Shown: in pieces, positions 10,429-21,139 of the stretch
Position numbering within the stretch: the stretch's first letter is position 1
Layout: each line of letters starts with the position of its first letter
Origin: Moniliophthora roreri
Taxonomy: Eukaryota > Basidiomycota > Agaricomycetes > Agaricales > Marasmiaceae
Direction of reading: 5' to 3'
Assembly (NCBI GenBank): GCA_001466705.2
Contig: LATX02000039.1
Span: forward strand, 1-38,744
Length of the DNA stretch: 38,744 bases
Notes under the pieces: generated by a model
The model's input: only the letters and a program-made list of their open reading frames with translations
What the model was told of the DNA's origin: nothing
The model's database searches: none
Position numbers and translations under genes: made by a program

Positions 10429-12081
10429 TGATCAGAGTTATTGCACTTAGAATGCCAACAAAACTCTTAGCTAAGTTGTTACTCTCTTATTGAAGTGTTC
10501 TACTTCAAAATTTTCACCTCCAAAGGAGTATAGATGGGTTTAAAATAGGTTTATTGGGTAGACACACACACAAACACAAAGAACACAGTGCACAAAGCAC
10601 AAACACAAGAGCTACAGTCCTGTACAAAGACTTGATAGCCAATATAGTCTGACCCTATGGAATTCAAGACTTCTTCAAGATAACTACAGCACACACTGTA
10701 CTGGAAAAGGTCCTAGACCAATTTCTACAAAGAGTTCAGTGCAGGCACACCTCTTGCTAAGACTCTAAGTGTGTCACAACCTGACACACACACAGGCCAC
10801 ACTCCAAGTGCCCAAGGCTCCTTCTTGGTGTAAAGTTTCTCTTAGAAAAGTGCTACAACGCACTCAAGATGTTACTCTTATCTCTTACGATGCAAGTTCA
10901 TTATCAGATGTCTATCTCTCTGGAGTCACTCAGGACCAATCTCCAGGGCCTATAGTGAAGAAGCAAAACTGGAATGGCACACAAATTTATATACCAAACA
11001 AACTCATCATGTATTCACAATCAGAAGGGGCAGAGTTACTTGAGTATGTATGAATATCTAGCTGTCCTTATATACAGTCCAAGGAATATATCTACAGAAG
11101 AATAAATAATGTCCAATAATTCAGAAAATGACAAATGAGTGACTGAGATACTAAAAGAGGGAATATTCAGATGTCACAGAGTCTGGCCACTAGGGTATCC
11201 AACCATATCTGCATGGGTATCTACATTTCCAGGTGTTCTAGATTCTATAATTTGTATTTTCTCTTTTCTAAGTTGGGTATCTATGAGCAGATGGCTGTAT
11301 CCATCCCATCTCTTGACAGCATTTCCCTTTCTAGTATCTGCACATTGGCAGAGGCCTAGATGCCAAAGTTTCCAAGGTCGGAACATGCTGTTACTGTTCC
11401 TATCTCCTTTGACAATGCATGCTCAGTCTTATTTAGGACTTCTTGTGCATTAGATATTCTTTGTATGTCTTATTGCATCTATCTGTAGGTAGTGGATGTC
11501 CTTCGGAAGTGATTTCCGTCTTTCCAAGCTGTCTTTGTACCTAGTTCACTTATTGTGTATTGTTTAGCCACTGGTGAATTCTTTATTAAAAGATTGCCTG
11601 CTTTGACTCTGATCCGTATATTGACTTTGGAGGAGGATCATTCTATGATCGTTCCTGTTCTAAGTTGTTGTTCTGTTTTGATGTCTCCTCTAAGTACCTC
11701 TGTATTGTTTGACTGCAGGTTGCACTTTGCAGATGTCATAGAAAAGTAAAATAGAAATTAAAATCCTATTGATAGCACTTTGAGAGCTCAGTTAACTAGC
11801 CAATGCATTCATTGGGCCCTAGTTAGGTTCCCTACAGGTTTCAGAAGTGATCTGTTCTGGATCTGATACATAGATAAGTCAGAAAGTACAGCTTAGACAC
11901 CTCTGTATAGTGTATCATATAGCTCTTCATACTTTCCAAGGTTCTATAGCTTCTCTAAGGCAATGACTAGCAGACTGGGCTCACTCTAGTCCTTATTATC
12001 TGTTATCTCATGTCATATTAAAGTCTTCCAATTCAAAAGTAGTGTAAAATGAATAAAAGTGGGTCTTTTCTAGGTTCAACA
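10429..12081 (-). mobile_element. LTR family B, complete copy (about 1653 bp)
   Basis: On + it begins TGATCAGAGTTATTGCAC and ends TCTAGGTTCAACA. Read on the minus strand it is TG...CA, opening TGTTGAACCTAGAAAAGACC. It has blocks in common with family A: GGACTAGAGTGAGCCC then GCTAGTCA, CCTGTAGGGAAC, and AATAAAC followed by AAACCCAT near the 3' end. Every B copy is followed on + by TATTA, so the exact edge is uncertain by about 5 bp and no target duplication is apparent. The 104-codon open frame at 11139-11453 recurs in two other copies but carries many amino-acid changes. Confidence 0.75.
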
Positions 12082-12086
12082 TATTA

Positions 12087-12495
12087 ATGGGTCAATAAAA
12101 TGACCCATGTCATCCATCCAGTCATCAGGAAGAGCACCATTGGTAAACCAGAAGAAAACTGGACAGACTACAGCTGGTACATCAAAGTGCTCTTACCACC
12201 CTATCAGCACCTATGTATATGACACATCTGAGGTGTCAATGCACAGAATGCATATATCTGGTCTTTCCATGATGCCATGTTCATCTAGTAGGAGCATGAA
12301 ATCGGACAAATGCTCATGTGCAGTTATGTCTTGGATCTGCAGAATGGTCCTTGTCAGAGCCTGAACAAGAAGTTCATCCAAGATGTTGCTGGACAGAATG
12401 AGAATCACAGATGTTACCTGTTTGTAGAAGACCAAAGTCATCATACAAAGCATGTTGTGACAGGAATGCAGTTGTAGAATCTTTGCCACTTGTGG
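12087..12495 (-). pseudogene. Unassigned protein-coding relic
   Basis: The minus strand has a 93-codon open frame (12489-12211) with normal protein character: VAKILQLHSCHNMLCMM, then DITAHEHLSDFMLLLDEHG and RPDICILCIDTSDVSYT. After the stop, the reverse complement of 12087-12180 reads FDVPAVVCPVFFWFTNGALP and DDWMDDMGHFIDP. This again looks like protein and suggests a decayed exon series interrupted by stops or an intron. It sits between two family B copies and has no start codon or promoter. The family is not recognised. Confidence 0.35.
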
Positions 12496-13110
12496 AAAAT
12501 GGTTGGTAATCTTGCATTGATATCACTTGTTAACTTGAAGAACAGCAGCATACATTGTTCAAAGTTACTGTTGAAGGAGAACTGCATCAGTAGCTGCACT
12601 TTGCACTATTCCATTATAGGCCATACAGACCTCTGAGGGTGTTAACACCTCTATTTGCTCTAATGCTGAGCTTCACACAATTTAAGCTGACACAAATATG
12701 GTCCAAGCAGCTAAGTCAAAGCAGCCCAAAGTATTTGCACATTATTGTTTCTGTTCCCAATTACTATTCTTGTGCCTTACCAAATGACCCAAACAATTAT
12801 CCAAGCTGTGCCAATGACAAGTGAGCCAACCAGTAACATTACATTTATAGTCTCAACCAACTTTCAAGTACTTTGCAGATCCAAGCAAGAAGGTCTTTTG
12901 TATTTCGTCCAAGTGTCCTCTCAGCCTGATAACCTTTATGTGGATCTGGTCAAAGTGTAGAACCTACTATTAAAAGGCAAGATGTGAGTCCTCTAGTCAG
13001 CACAAATCCTGTGTTTCTGTCATGCCTACTCACCTGTCTTTCCCCCCCATCAACATCGACCACCTCACACCTTTGGAGAGAAGTGCTCTCAGAGATGAGC
13101 TGAACCAGCN
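12496..13110. other. Anonymous DNA up to the N at 13110
   Basis: No gene recognised. The stretch may be further decay products of the relic at 12087-12495, but no frame stays convincing. The N at 13110 joins it to a family B fragment. Confidence 0.35.
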
Positions 13111-14300
13111 ACAAGTTTGTTATCAGATTCTATCTCTCTGGAGTCACTCAGGACCAATCTCCAGAGCCTGAAGTGAGGAAGCAAAACTGGAATGGCACAC
13201 AAATTTATACACCAAACAAACTCTTCATGTATTCACAATCAGAGGGGGCAGAGTTACTTGTTTTTCTACAAATATCTAGCTGTCCTTATATATGGTCCAA
13301 GGAATATATCTACAGAAAAATATAAATAATGTCTGATAATTCAGAAAATGATAAATGAGTGACTGAGATACTAAAAGAGGGAATATTCAGATGTCATGGA
13401 GTCTGGCCACTAGGGTATCCGACCATATCTGCATGGGTATCTATGTCTCCAGGCATTCTGGACTCTATAATTTGTATTTTCTCTTTTCTAAGTTGGGTAT
13501 CTATGAGTGGATGGCTGTATCTGTTCTGTCTCTTTACAGCATTTCTCTTTCTAGTATTCACACATCAGCAGAAGCCTAGATGCCAAAGTTTCCAAGGTCA
13601 GAACATGCTGTTACTGTTCCTATCTCCTTCGACAATGTATGCTCAGTCTTATTTAGGACTTCTTATGTGTTAGATATTCTTCTATGTCTCGTTGTATCTG
13701 TCTGTAGGTAGTGGATGTCCTTTCAAAGTGATTTCCTTCTTCCCAAGATGACTTTGTACCTAGTTAGTCTATCTCGTATTGTTTAGCCACTGGTGCACTC
13801 TTTATTAAGAGATTGCCTGCTTTGACTTTAATCTGTATATTGACTTCAGAGGAGGATTGTTTGGTGATTGTTCCTGTTCTAAGTTGTCTTTCTGTTTCAA
13901 TGTCTCCTCTAAGTACCTCTGTACTGTTTGACTGCAGGTTGCACTTTGCAGATGTCATAGAAAGGTAAAATAGAAATTAAAATCCTATTGATAGCACTTT
14001 GAGAGCTTGGTTAACTAGCCAATATGTTTATTGGGCCATAGTTAGGTTCCCTACAGGTTTCAGGAGTGATCTGTTTTGGATCTGATACATAGATAAGTCA
14101 GAAAGTACAGCTTCGACACCTCTGTATAGCATATCATATAGCTCTTCATACTTTCCAAGGTTCTATAGCTTCTCTAAGGCAATGACTAGCAGACTGGGCT
14201 CACTCTAGTCCTTATTACCCATTATCTTGTGTCATATTAAAGTGTCCCAATTCAAAAGTAGTGTAAAATGAATAAAAGTGGGTCTTTTCTAGGTTCAACA
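13111..14300 (-). mobile_element. LTR family B, copy truncated at the N
   Basis: Aligns with about 10890-12081 and ends TCTAGGTTCAACA followed by TATTA, as in the other copies. The left part is missing because the assembly join at 13110 cuts into it. Confidence 0.75.
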
Positions 14301-14545
14301 TATTAGTGTTGCTGGGTCAAATGATCCTTCCATGTAGCTACTTCTGCATAGCTACTGGTTCTGGACCAGTTTTGTACATAGGTACTTTTCCCTTCCCACT
14401 GGTTTACTTCTGCATAGCTGCCTTCTACCATTGGATTGGTGGATGTCATAGTCTAGACATCCATCGTATTCAATCTCCTTCTGTCCCATGTACAATCTCA
14501 TGAGTCATTATTGATTTCCTGTGTACTTATTGCCCATCAATTGTT

Positions 14546-15506
14546 CCATGTACACCTGGATAGGCTGTTGTATCTGCCCAAGTGTCTTTGAAGCTCTGCA
14601 TAGGAACAAGTTCCAGCTGTGTACTATAGTTCTGATAGTAATAACTAAACATTAAGTCCATTGACACATTATCATGCAACATGATCACAAAGCGAACAAT
14701 CTAGTGCACTTAGACTGTGGATCCCACTGATATCTATTCCTTTGTATTCAGAATTAGTGGTTTCTGACCCATTTTATTGACCAAGGACCCTCACTGCAAT
14801 GCTTCACTGTAATGTAGAGGGCTAGTATAGTCTACTAACCTTATCTAAATTGTGTTACAGTGTCAATTATTAGACTTATTAGACTTAGTGCTTAAGGCTT
14901 AGATGCCATATTAGAGTTCCTGGGTTATCAAGTCATGTGAATATCACACATACTCTGGGCTCTTTTTCTAGTTTTTGACATAAAAAGTGCATAATTTTGT
15001 GTCTAGGCCAAAATTAGGCACATCACCATGTACATCTGAATAGGCTGTTGTATCTGCCTGAGAGTGTCTTTGAAGCTCCACATAGAAACAAGTTCCAACT
15101 GTGTACTAGTTTTGATAGTAATAATGAAGCATTAAGTCTATTGATGTATTATTATGCAATGCAATTGCAAAGTGAACAATCTAGTGCACTTAGACTGTGG
15201 GTCCTGCTGATATCTATTTCTTTGTATTCAGAATTAGTGGTTTCTGGCCCATTTTATTGACCAAGGACCCTCACAGCAATGCTTCACTGTAATGTAGAGG
15301 GCTAGCATAGTCTACTAACCTCATCTATATTGTGTTACAGTGTCAATTATTTAGACTTATCAGACTTGGTGCTTAAAGCTTAGACACTATATGAGAGCTC
15401 TCAGGTTATCAAGTCACATGAATATCACATGTACTCTGGCTCCTTTCTCTAGTGTTTGATCTGAAAAGTACATGGTTTCATGTCCAGGCCAAAATTAGGC
15501 ACATTA
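14546..15506. repeat. Tandem duplication, two units of about 480 bp
   Basis: Unit 1 (14546-15025) and unit 2 (15026-15506) both start CCATGTACA and contain matching blocks (GATAGGCTGTTGTATCTGCC-like, ATTTTATTGACCAAGGACCC, CTAGTGCACTTAGACTGTGG). They differ mostly by transitions. No coding function is seen. The 14301-14545 stretch before it has two short TTCTGCATAGCT repeats and no gene. Confidence 0.75.
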
Positions 15507-16246
15507 CCAAGAATCATTGTAACCAGTTCTGGAGGTTGTATCAGGGTTGTAAAGAAGGTGGAGGGGATGCATAACCCCTCTGTAACTCACTATAAACTAC
15601 TGTAACTCAGCATAACCTGGATATGTCAGGTTATCAGGGTCTGTAACCAGTTTCCAGAGCTCATGTCCTGTTACAAAGGTTGCATTGAGAGGCAGGTCAC
15701 AGGACCAGCCACAACATAGACTTGATGTTTCTTTAGTGGAAAGGTGTCTATTGGTATTCTAATAATGTACAAAAATACAAAATGCACTACTCTAAGCTAC
15801 ATGTCCATCCATCCAAGACTCAAGTCACCAACAATGCATGCTAAGAAGGTTCATCAGCCAATCAAAGAATGGTGTTGGTTGAAACAATAGCATTGTTTGA
15901 TGTTGGTCCAAGTATTAAATGCACTATTTTGATTGCCTCTGTTACAATCTATTTTACTACATTATAATAACTCTATCTTATTTTATTGCATTTTAATGTA
16001 CTATAATAATCCCATCCCATTTTATTGTATTTTAATAGATTATAATAACAGCAGTCTCATTTTAATGTATTGTAATAGCATTGCTTTATTTTAATTTATT
16101 ATATTTAGGTGTCTATTTTGCTGATGGGCACCTTTCTGGTAGCTGATCATCTATTTCATTCCTCTAATTTGATATCAGTAATTTGTCTAAGATAAGACTA
16201 GTGGAAAACTATAAAAAGATAACCTCCAAAAGTCTAACTCAGGTTG
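15507..16246. other. Gene-free AT-rich DNA with a short tandem repeat
   Basis: About 15956-16108 is an imperfect tandem repeat of about 40 bp built on ATTATAATAA...ATTTTAATGTA (three to four units). About 16128-16175 resembles a fragment of LTR family A (CTGATCATCTATTTCATTC). About 16183-16246 recurs, slightly diverged, at 17275-17342 immediately before a family B copy. No gene. Confidence 0.55.
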
Positions 16247-16247
16247 N

Positions 16248-17363
16248 GTCTGATGTTGTTCCAAAGTTTGGCCAATGTTTACTGAGTGCTCAGTAGTAGA
16301 GGCTGCTATATTCAGAGTGTTGGTGAACACACTAGTGAGGCTTATATTGCCTTGAGACTTCAGGGGAACATTTCCATACCCAAAATAGTGTATATTATGA
16401 GATGTTATGTTGAGTAGCCATGAGTAAAGTGTGAAGTATAGTAAGAGTGAGGGGTATGTATGTAGTCTGGGTCAGAATCTTCATAAGGTAGCGTTATGGC
16501 GGAGTATATATGTCTTTGGTGCCTTCAGGTTTCGGCAGGATCAGTACAACACTAGATAATAACTGTCAATTCAATGAAAGGATATGAAATGCACCTTCCA
16601 TACCTCCTTGTTGCCTGCCCAAGTGACAGTACTGACTAGCCTCCCATGAGATGGAAAAAACATCAAAAATAGTGCTTCAGAGGGCTCCACAAGTTGAAAT
16701 ACAGACTCAGATGATTCCGAACTAAGAACTGTACAGTCCAAAGGGAGTTAAAATCACAGAGGTAGCGGAGACATCTGAAGGGTGTGAATTATAATGTGTG
16801 CAGGGGAATAAGGTGCACCAACTGATGTGAAGGTTTGGGTTCAAGTGATGTGGCAGAGCACTGGATGCAAGAAGAGGTCAGATGATAATTGGATAGCATA
16901 GGGTGCTCCATGAGGAGGGAAAAAGAGAGAGTCCTGTAGACTGAATGATAATTACCCTGTGATTGGTCAAATGACAAATGTACTCACCAGAATGAATGGA
17001 ATGATAGGGCCAAATGATAAAGAGGTTGGGGCCTTTACAGAGTATAAATAACCCTGGTGCATGAGCAGCTGTATATGGTAAGGGGAGAATGATTATTAGC
17101 CACCAGGAAGATAATAATGGAAACTGGCAGGAGAGAGAATGGATTATAAATGGTACATGCACAGGTGATGGTGTAGAGAACAATGATGAGGAGGCCACTG
17201 GCTGGATGAATGACAATATGGCATAGGGGTAATGTTTGGTGATGCTATGATAAAGTGTAAGCACAGAATATGGTAATTTGTCTAAGATAAGACTAGTGGA
17301 AAACTACCCAAAAGGTAACCTCCAAAAGTCTAACTCAGGTTGTTGTGCAAGTGTGGATCAATG
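16248..17363. other. Gene-free DNA with scattered TGATAA motifs
   Basis: No supported gene. The 128-codon minus-strand open frame (16878-17264) is low-complexity and resembles translated repeat sequence. ATGATAA motifs recur at 16880, 16942, 17010 and 17246, recalling the ordered array at 32.3-32.9 kb in degenerate form. The last 90 bp repeat 16183-16246. Confidence 0.4.
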
Positions 17364-20300
17364 TGATCAGAGTTACTGCACTTAGAATGCCAACAAAACT
17401 CTTAGTTAAGTTGTTACTCTTTTATTGAAGTGTTCTACTTCAAAGTGTTCACCTCCAAAGGAGTATAGATGGGTTTAAAATAGGTTTATTGGGCAGACAC
17501 ACATACAAACACAAAGAACACAGTGCACAAAGCACAAACACAAGAGCTACAGTCCCATACAAAGACTCAATAGCCGATATAGTCTGACCCTACAGAGTTC
17601 AAGACTTCTTCAAGATAACTACAGCACACAGTGTACTGGAAAAGGTCCTAGACCAATTTCTACAAAGAGTTCAGTGCAGGCACACCCCTTGCTAAGACTC
17701 TAAGTGTGTCACAACCTGATACACACACAGGCCACACTCCAAGTGCCCAAGGCTCCTTCTTGGTGTAAAGTTTCTTTTAGAAAAGTGCTATAATGCACTC
17801 AAGATGTTACTCTTATCTCTTACGATGCAAGTTCGTTATCAGATGTCTATCTCTCTGGAGTCACTCAGAACCAATCTCCAGGGCCTGAAGTGAGGAAGCA
17901 AAACTGGAATGGCACACAAATTTATATACCAAACAAACTTGTCATGTATTCACAATCTGAGGAGGCAGAGTTACTTGAGTATATATGAATATCGGGCTGT
18001 CCTTATATACAGTCCATGGAATATATCTACAGGAAAATATAAATAATGTCCAATAATTCAGAAGATAATGAGTGACTGAAATGCTAAAAGAGGGAATATT
18101 CAGATGTCACAGAGCCTGGCCATTAGGGTATCTGACCATATCTGCACAGGTATCTATGTTTCCAGATGTTCTAGATTCTATAATTTGTATTTTCTCTTTT
18201 CTAAGTCGGGTATCTATGAGCAAATGGCTGTATCCGTCCCGTCTTTTGACAGCATTTCCCTTTCTAGTATCCACACATCAGCAGAGGCCTAGATGCCAAA
18301 GTTTCCAAGGTCGGAACATGCTGTTATTGTTTCTATCTCCTTTGACAATGCACGCTTGGTCTTATTTAGGATTTCTTGCACATTAGATATTCTTCATATG
18401 TCTCATTGTATCTGTCTGTAGGTAGTGGATGTCCTTTGGAAGTGATTTCTGTCTTTCCGAGCGGTCTTTGTACCTAGTTTGCTTATCGTGTATTGTTTAG
18501 CCACCGGTGAATTCTTTATTAAGAGATCGCCTGCTTTGACTCTGATCCATATATTGACTTCGGAGGAGGATTGTTCTATGATTGTTCCTGTTCTAAGTTG
18601 TCATTCTGTTTTGATGTCTCCTCTAAGTACCTCTGTACTGTTTGACTGCAGGTTGCACTTTGCAGATGTCATAGAAAAGTAAAATAGAAATTAAAATCCC
18701 ATTGATAGCACTTTGAGAGCTTGGTTAACTAGCCAATGTGTTCATTGGGCCCTACAGGTTTCGGGAGTAATCCATTCTGGATTTGATATATAGATAAGTC
18801 AGAAAGTACAGCTTCAATGATATGCATAACTTTTGCCTTTTATTTCGCATGCAAATAGAGAATATTTTGCACTTTTATGGTTGAAAATGACATATACAAG
18901 GGAATTGAGGACTAGTGTGAGCCCTAAGCAGCTAGTCAAAGTGAGTAGTAGAGAAGGATACAAAATATTAGCAGAGTAATAGTTGACGGTAGGCCATACA
19001 AGGGTACCCGGCCACTGCTAGTATGAAAATAAACAGTGAATCTGAACACAGAGGAGCATCCCAAAACCTGTAGGGAAACACACCACATCACACCTCTCTA
19101 TCGAAAGCGTACCAAAGGGAATATTTTAACTTTTAACAATATTTTCAATCCATACCTGACTTGAAGGAAGAATAAAAGCCTTCGATGATACATCAACTAG
19201 AATATTACCGAGAAACGGATATGAAACAGAGAATGACAAATTATCAGCAGGGGATACTTGAGATACCGATAATCAAATTAGAGGAATGAAATAGATGATC
19301 GGTTACCGAAAAGGTGCCTGTATCACAGAAAGTGGAAGACAAAGCTGTATGACAAGAAGATAGCACGGCTGAGCTTACATGTACACTTTAGAGGAAATAT
19401 GGAAGCATATTACACATCTACAGAGCAGATGACAATAGATGGAGAAGGAAGGAACCATGCAGAGTGGCATGGAAGTATAATATTTTCAAACAGAGTCAGA
19501 AGGAGAGCTGTTTGATCGAAGAAATTGCAAATGATTAGTATCAGGAGACTGCACAATCGTCATAGAAAAAGAATAAAAGAGATTATGGCTATGAAGCCTG
19601 ACTACAATTGGACACTGTGACAGAGAAATTACCAAACACAGCTCAGTTTATATAATATTTAGCACTTGACTCAGTTTTATTTGTATGTGTGACAGATATA
19701 TTAGATTATTTATGTTGTAGAGTATATAAGGGGATGTGTTTTGTAGGTGGAAAGCAGAAGAGATACTGCCCACCAATTACCAGAGTGTATGACGTTGTTG
19801 TTCAGGTAGAAGAGCTACTGGCAATCAGTATTTTTCAACTACTTTGGGCCCTAGCTTATTTAGTTGTGCAAGAGGCACAGGCTAGTTGAGACCTGAGATT
19901 GTAACCCAAACCAGAGATATAAATAAAAGCTAGAAAGAGCTTAGTTTTTAACGCAAGAGGCGTGTTTTCTGATAAGAAGAATATTGTATCAGTTTACCAA
20001 GAGGGTAGCTGACGTGCATCAGTATAGTCTGGTGTTTCGACGTGAATCAGAGAGGGTTTCAGGCTAGCAGTGTCTAGAAGATTTGTCCTCTTGAGAATCG
20101 TTGCAGGACATAGCTAAGAGGGCTATATTCAGGTACAAGAGGTACTTTTATTCTTGCTTGGAAGAAGTTTATTCTTTGGGCAGTTTCTGGTCAAACATCG
20201 ATACCAGTATTTGCTTTGAAGTGATTAATAAAACTATATAACCAATAAATATTATACAAAAAGAACACCAATCTCGATCTGAGAAGTTGTTTTGAAGGCA

Positions 20301-20677
20301 AATCATCTCTGAACTACTGAGCGAGACATTGAGAAATTATTCTTGACATTGCGGTAACAGTGAACCATGCTGAACCAACTTGCAAACAAAACTGAGAATC
20401 AAGAACTTATATACACCTTTTTCGGGGGTATTTTGGCACCACAGGCCTCATGTTTTTATAATAGAAGCATAGGTTTTTGAGCATCTTCATCAACACCTCT
20501 GTATAGCATATCATATAGCTCTTCATACTTTCCAAAGTCCCATAGCTTCTCTAAGGCAATGACTAGCAGACTGGGCTCACTCTAGTCCTTATTATCCATT
20601 ATTTCGTGTCATATTAAAGTCTTCCAATCTAAAAGTAGTGTAAAATGAATAAAAGTGGGTCTTTTCTAGGTTCGACA
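17364..20677 (-). mobile_element. LTR family B with family A nested inside; candidate 3' LTR
   Basis: On + it begins TGATCAGAGTTACTGCAC and ends TCTAGGTTCGACA. Removing the nested family A copy (18818-20489 plus 4 bp) leaves about 1.64 kb, the family's normal length. Unlike the other B copies, this one is followed by TATTATCTCCCCCCAACT, which on the minus strand is a purine-rich tract directly upstream of the LTR start. That is the arrangement expected at a retrotransposon 3' LTR, with the internal region lying to the right. Confidence 0.72.
18818..20489 (+). mobile_element. LTR family A, copy 3 (1672 bp, solo-LTR-like)
   Basis: TGATATGCATAAC...GAGCATCTTCA, flanked by perfect 4-bp repeats TCAA (18814-18817 and 20490-20493). 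The empty site is visible in other B copies as CAGCTTCGACACCTCTG (near 14110). This confirms ends, length and insertion into family B. Confidence 0.88.
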
Positions 20678-20682
20678 TATTA

Positions 20683-20704
20683 TCTCCCCCCAACTAAAAA
20701 GAGG
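20683..20704 (-). promoter_or_regulatory. Candidate polypurine tract of a minus-strand LTR retrotransposon
   Basis: On + this is TCTCCCCCC followed by AACTAAAAAGAG. On the minus strand it reads CTCTTTTTAGTTGGGGGGAGA and then the start of LTR B. A further TTGGGGACAATCC lies upstream on that strand; a similar word commonly precedes the tract in Ty3/Gypsy elements. It would prime plus-strand DNA synthesis. Confidence 0.6.
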
Positions 20705-21060
20705 ATTGTCCCCAATCCACTCCTTGCTAAGAGATCGCAACACGGGATTCTTTAGAAAAGGACTTTCTGGGTACAAACTAACTACCCATGAAAAGGTAAT
20801 TTTATTCTGAGTGCAACTGGGTCATCTCTGGGTACTGCTATATCACAGTCTTCATGACTTAGTTGTTTCATCAATTCTTTATGGTCCTATCAAAACACAT
20901 AGGCATTAGTGTGCAGCACCTTTGATTAGCACCCAGGCTTCTTACAGTAATCTACAGCATCAATATGCTTCTTTCTTAGAGCCTTGCTGATTGGCGAATT
21001 CTCTCGAACATGACTACTCTTCTTTTGGTAAAGGTAGGTTTGTTTTTTTTTTATCTGAAT
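20705..21060 (-). other. Possible remnant of coding DNA upstream of the polypurine tract
   Basis: Two short minus-strand frames look protein-like: one reads VRENSPISKALRKKHIDAVD and ends at a stop near 20938; the other reads HKELMKQLSHEDCDIAVPRD and ends ...LRIKLPFHG at a stop near 20795. They could be exons of a small gene divergent from the + strand gene at 21140, or the eroded end of a retroelement polyprotein. No family is recognised, and no splice pair that keeps both frames was found. Confidence 0.25.
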
Positions 21061-21071
21061 ACAATTGCTCA

Positions 21072-21079
21072 TATATAAG
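21072..21079 (+). promoter_or_regulatory. TATA box of the 21140 gene
   Basis: TATATAAG about 61 bp before the ATG. It is followed by a pyrimidine-rich leader (TTTCTTTCTGTC...TTCTCTCT), the usual layout of a fungal core promoter. Confidence 0.55.
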
Positions 21080-21139
21080 GGTCTCCCTACTCAGAGTCAC
21101 ATAGTTTCTTTCTGTCTTTTTCCCCCATCTCTTCTCTCT

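Noticed and set aside
11139..11453. 104-codon frame open in three family B copies (also 13359-13673 and 18072-18386), with hydrophobic stretches
   Set aside because: Many amino-acid replacements between copies, and an overlapping second frame is also open in all three, so conservation of DNA rather than of a protein explains it.
16878..17264. 128-codon minus-strand frame
   Set aside because: Low-complexity Ser/Pro/His/Ile-rich translation of TGATAA-containing repeat-like DNA; no start context or family.
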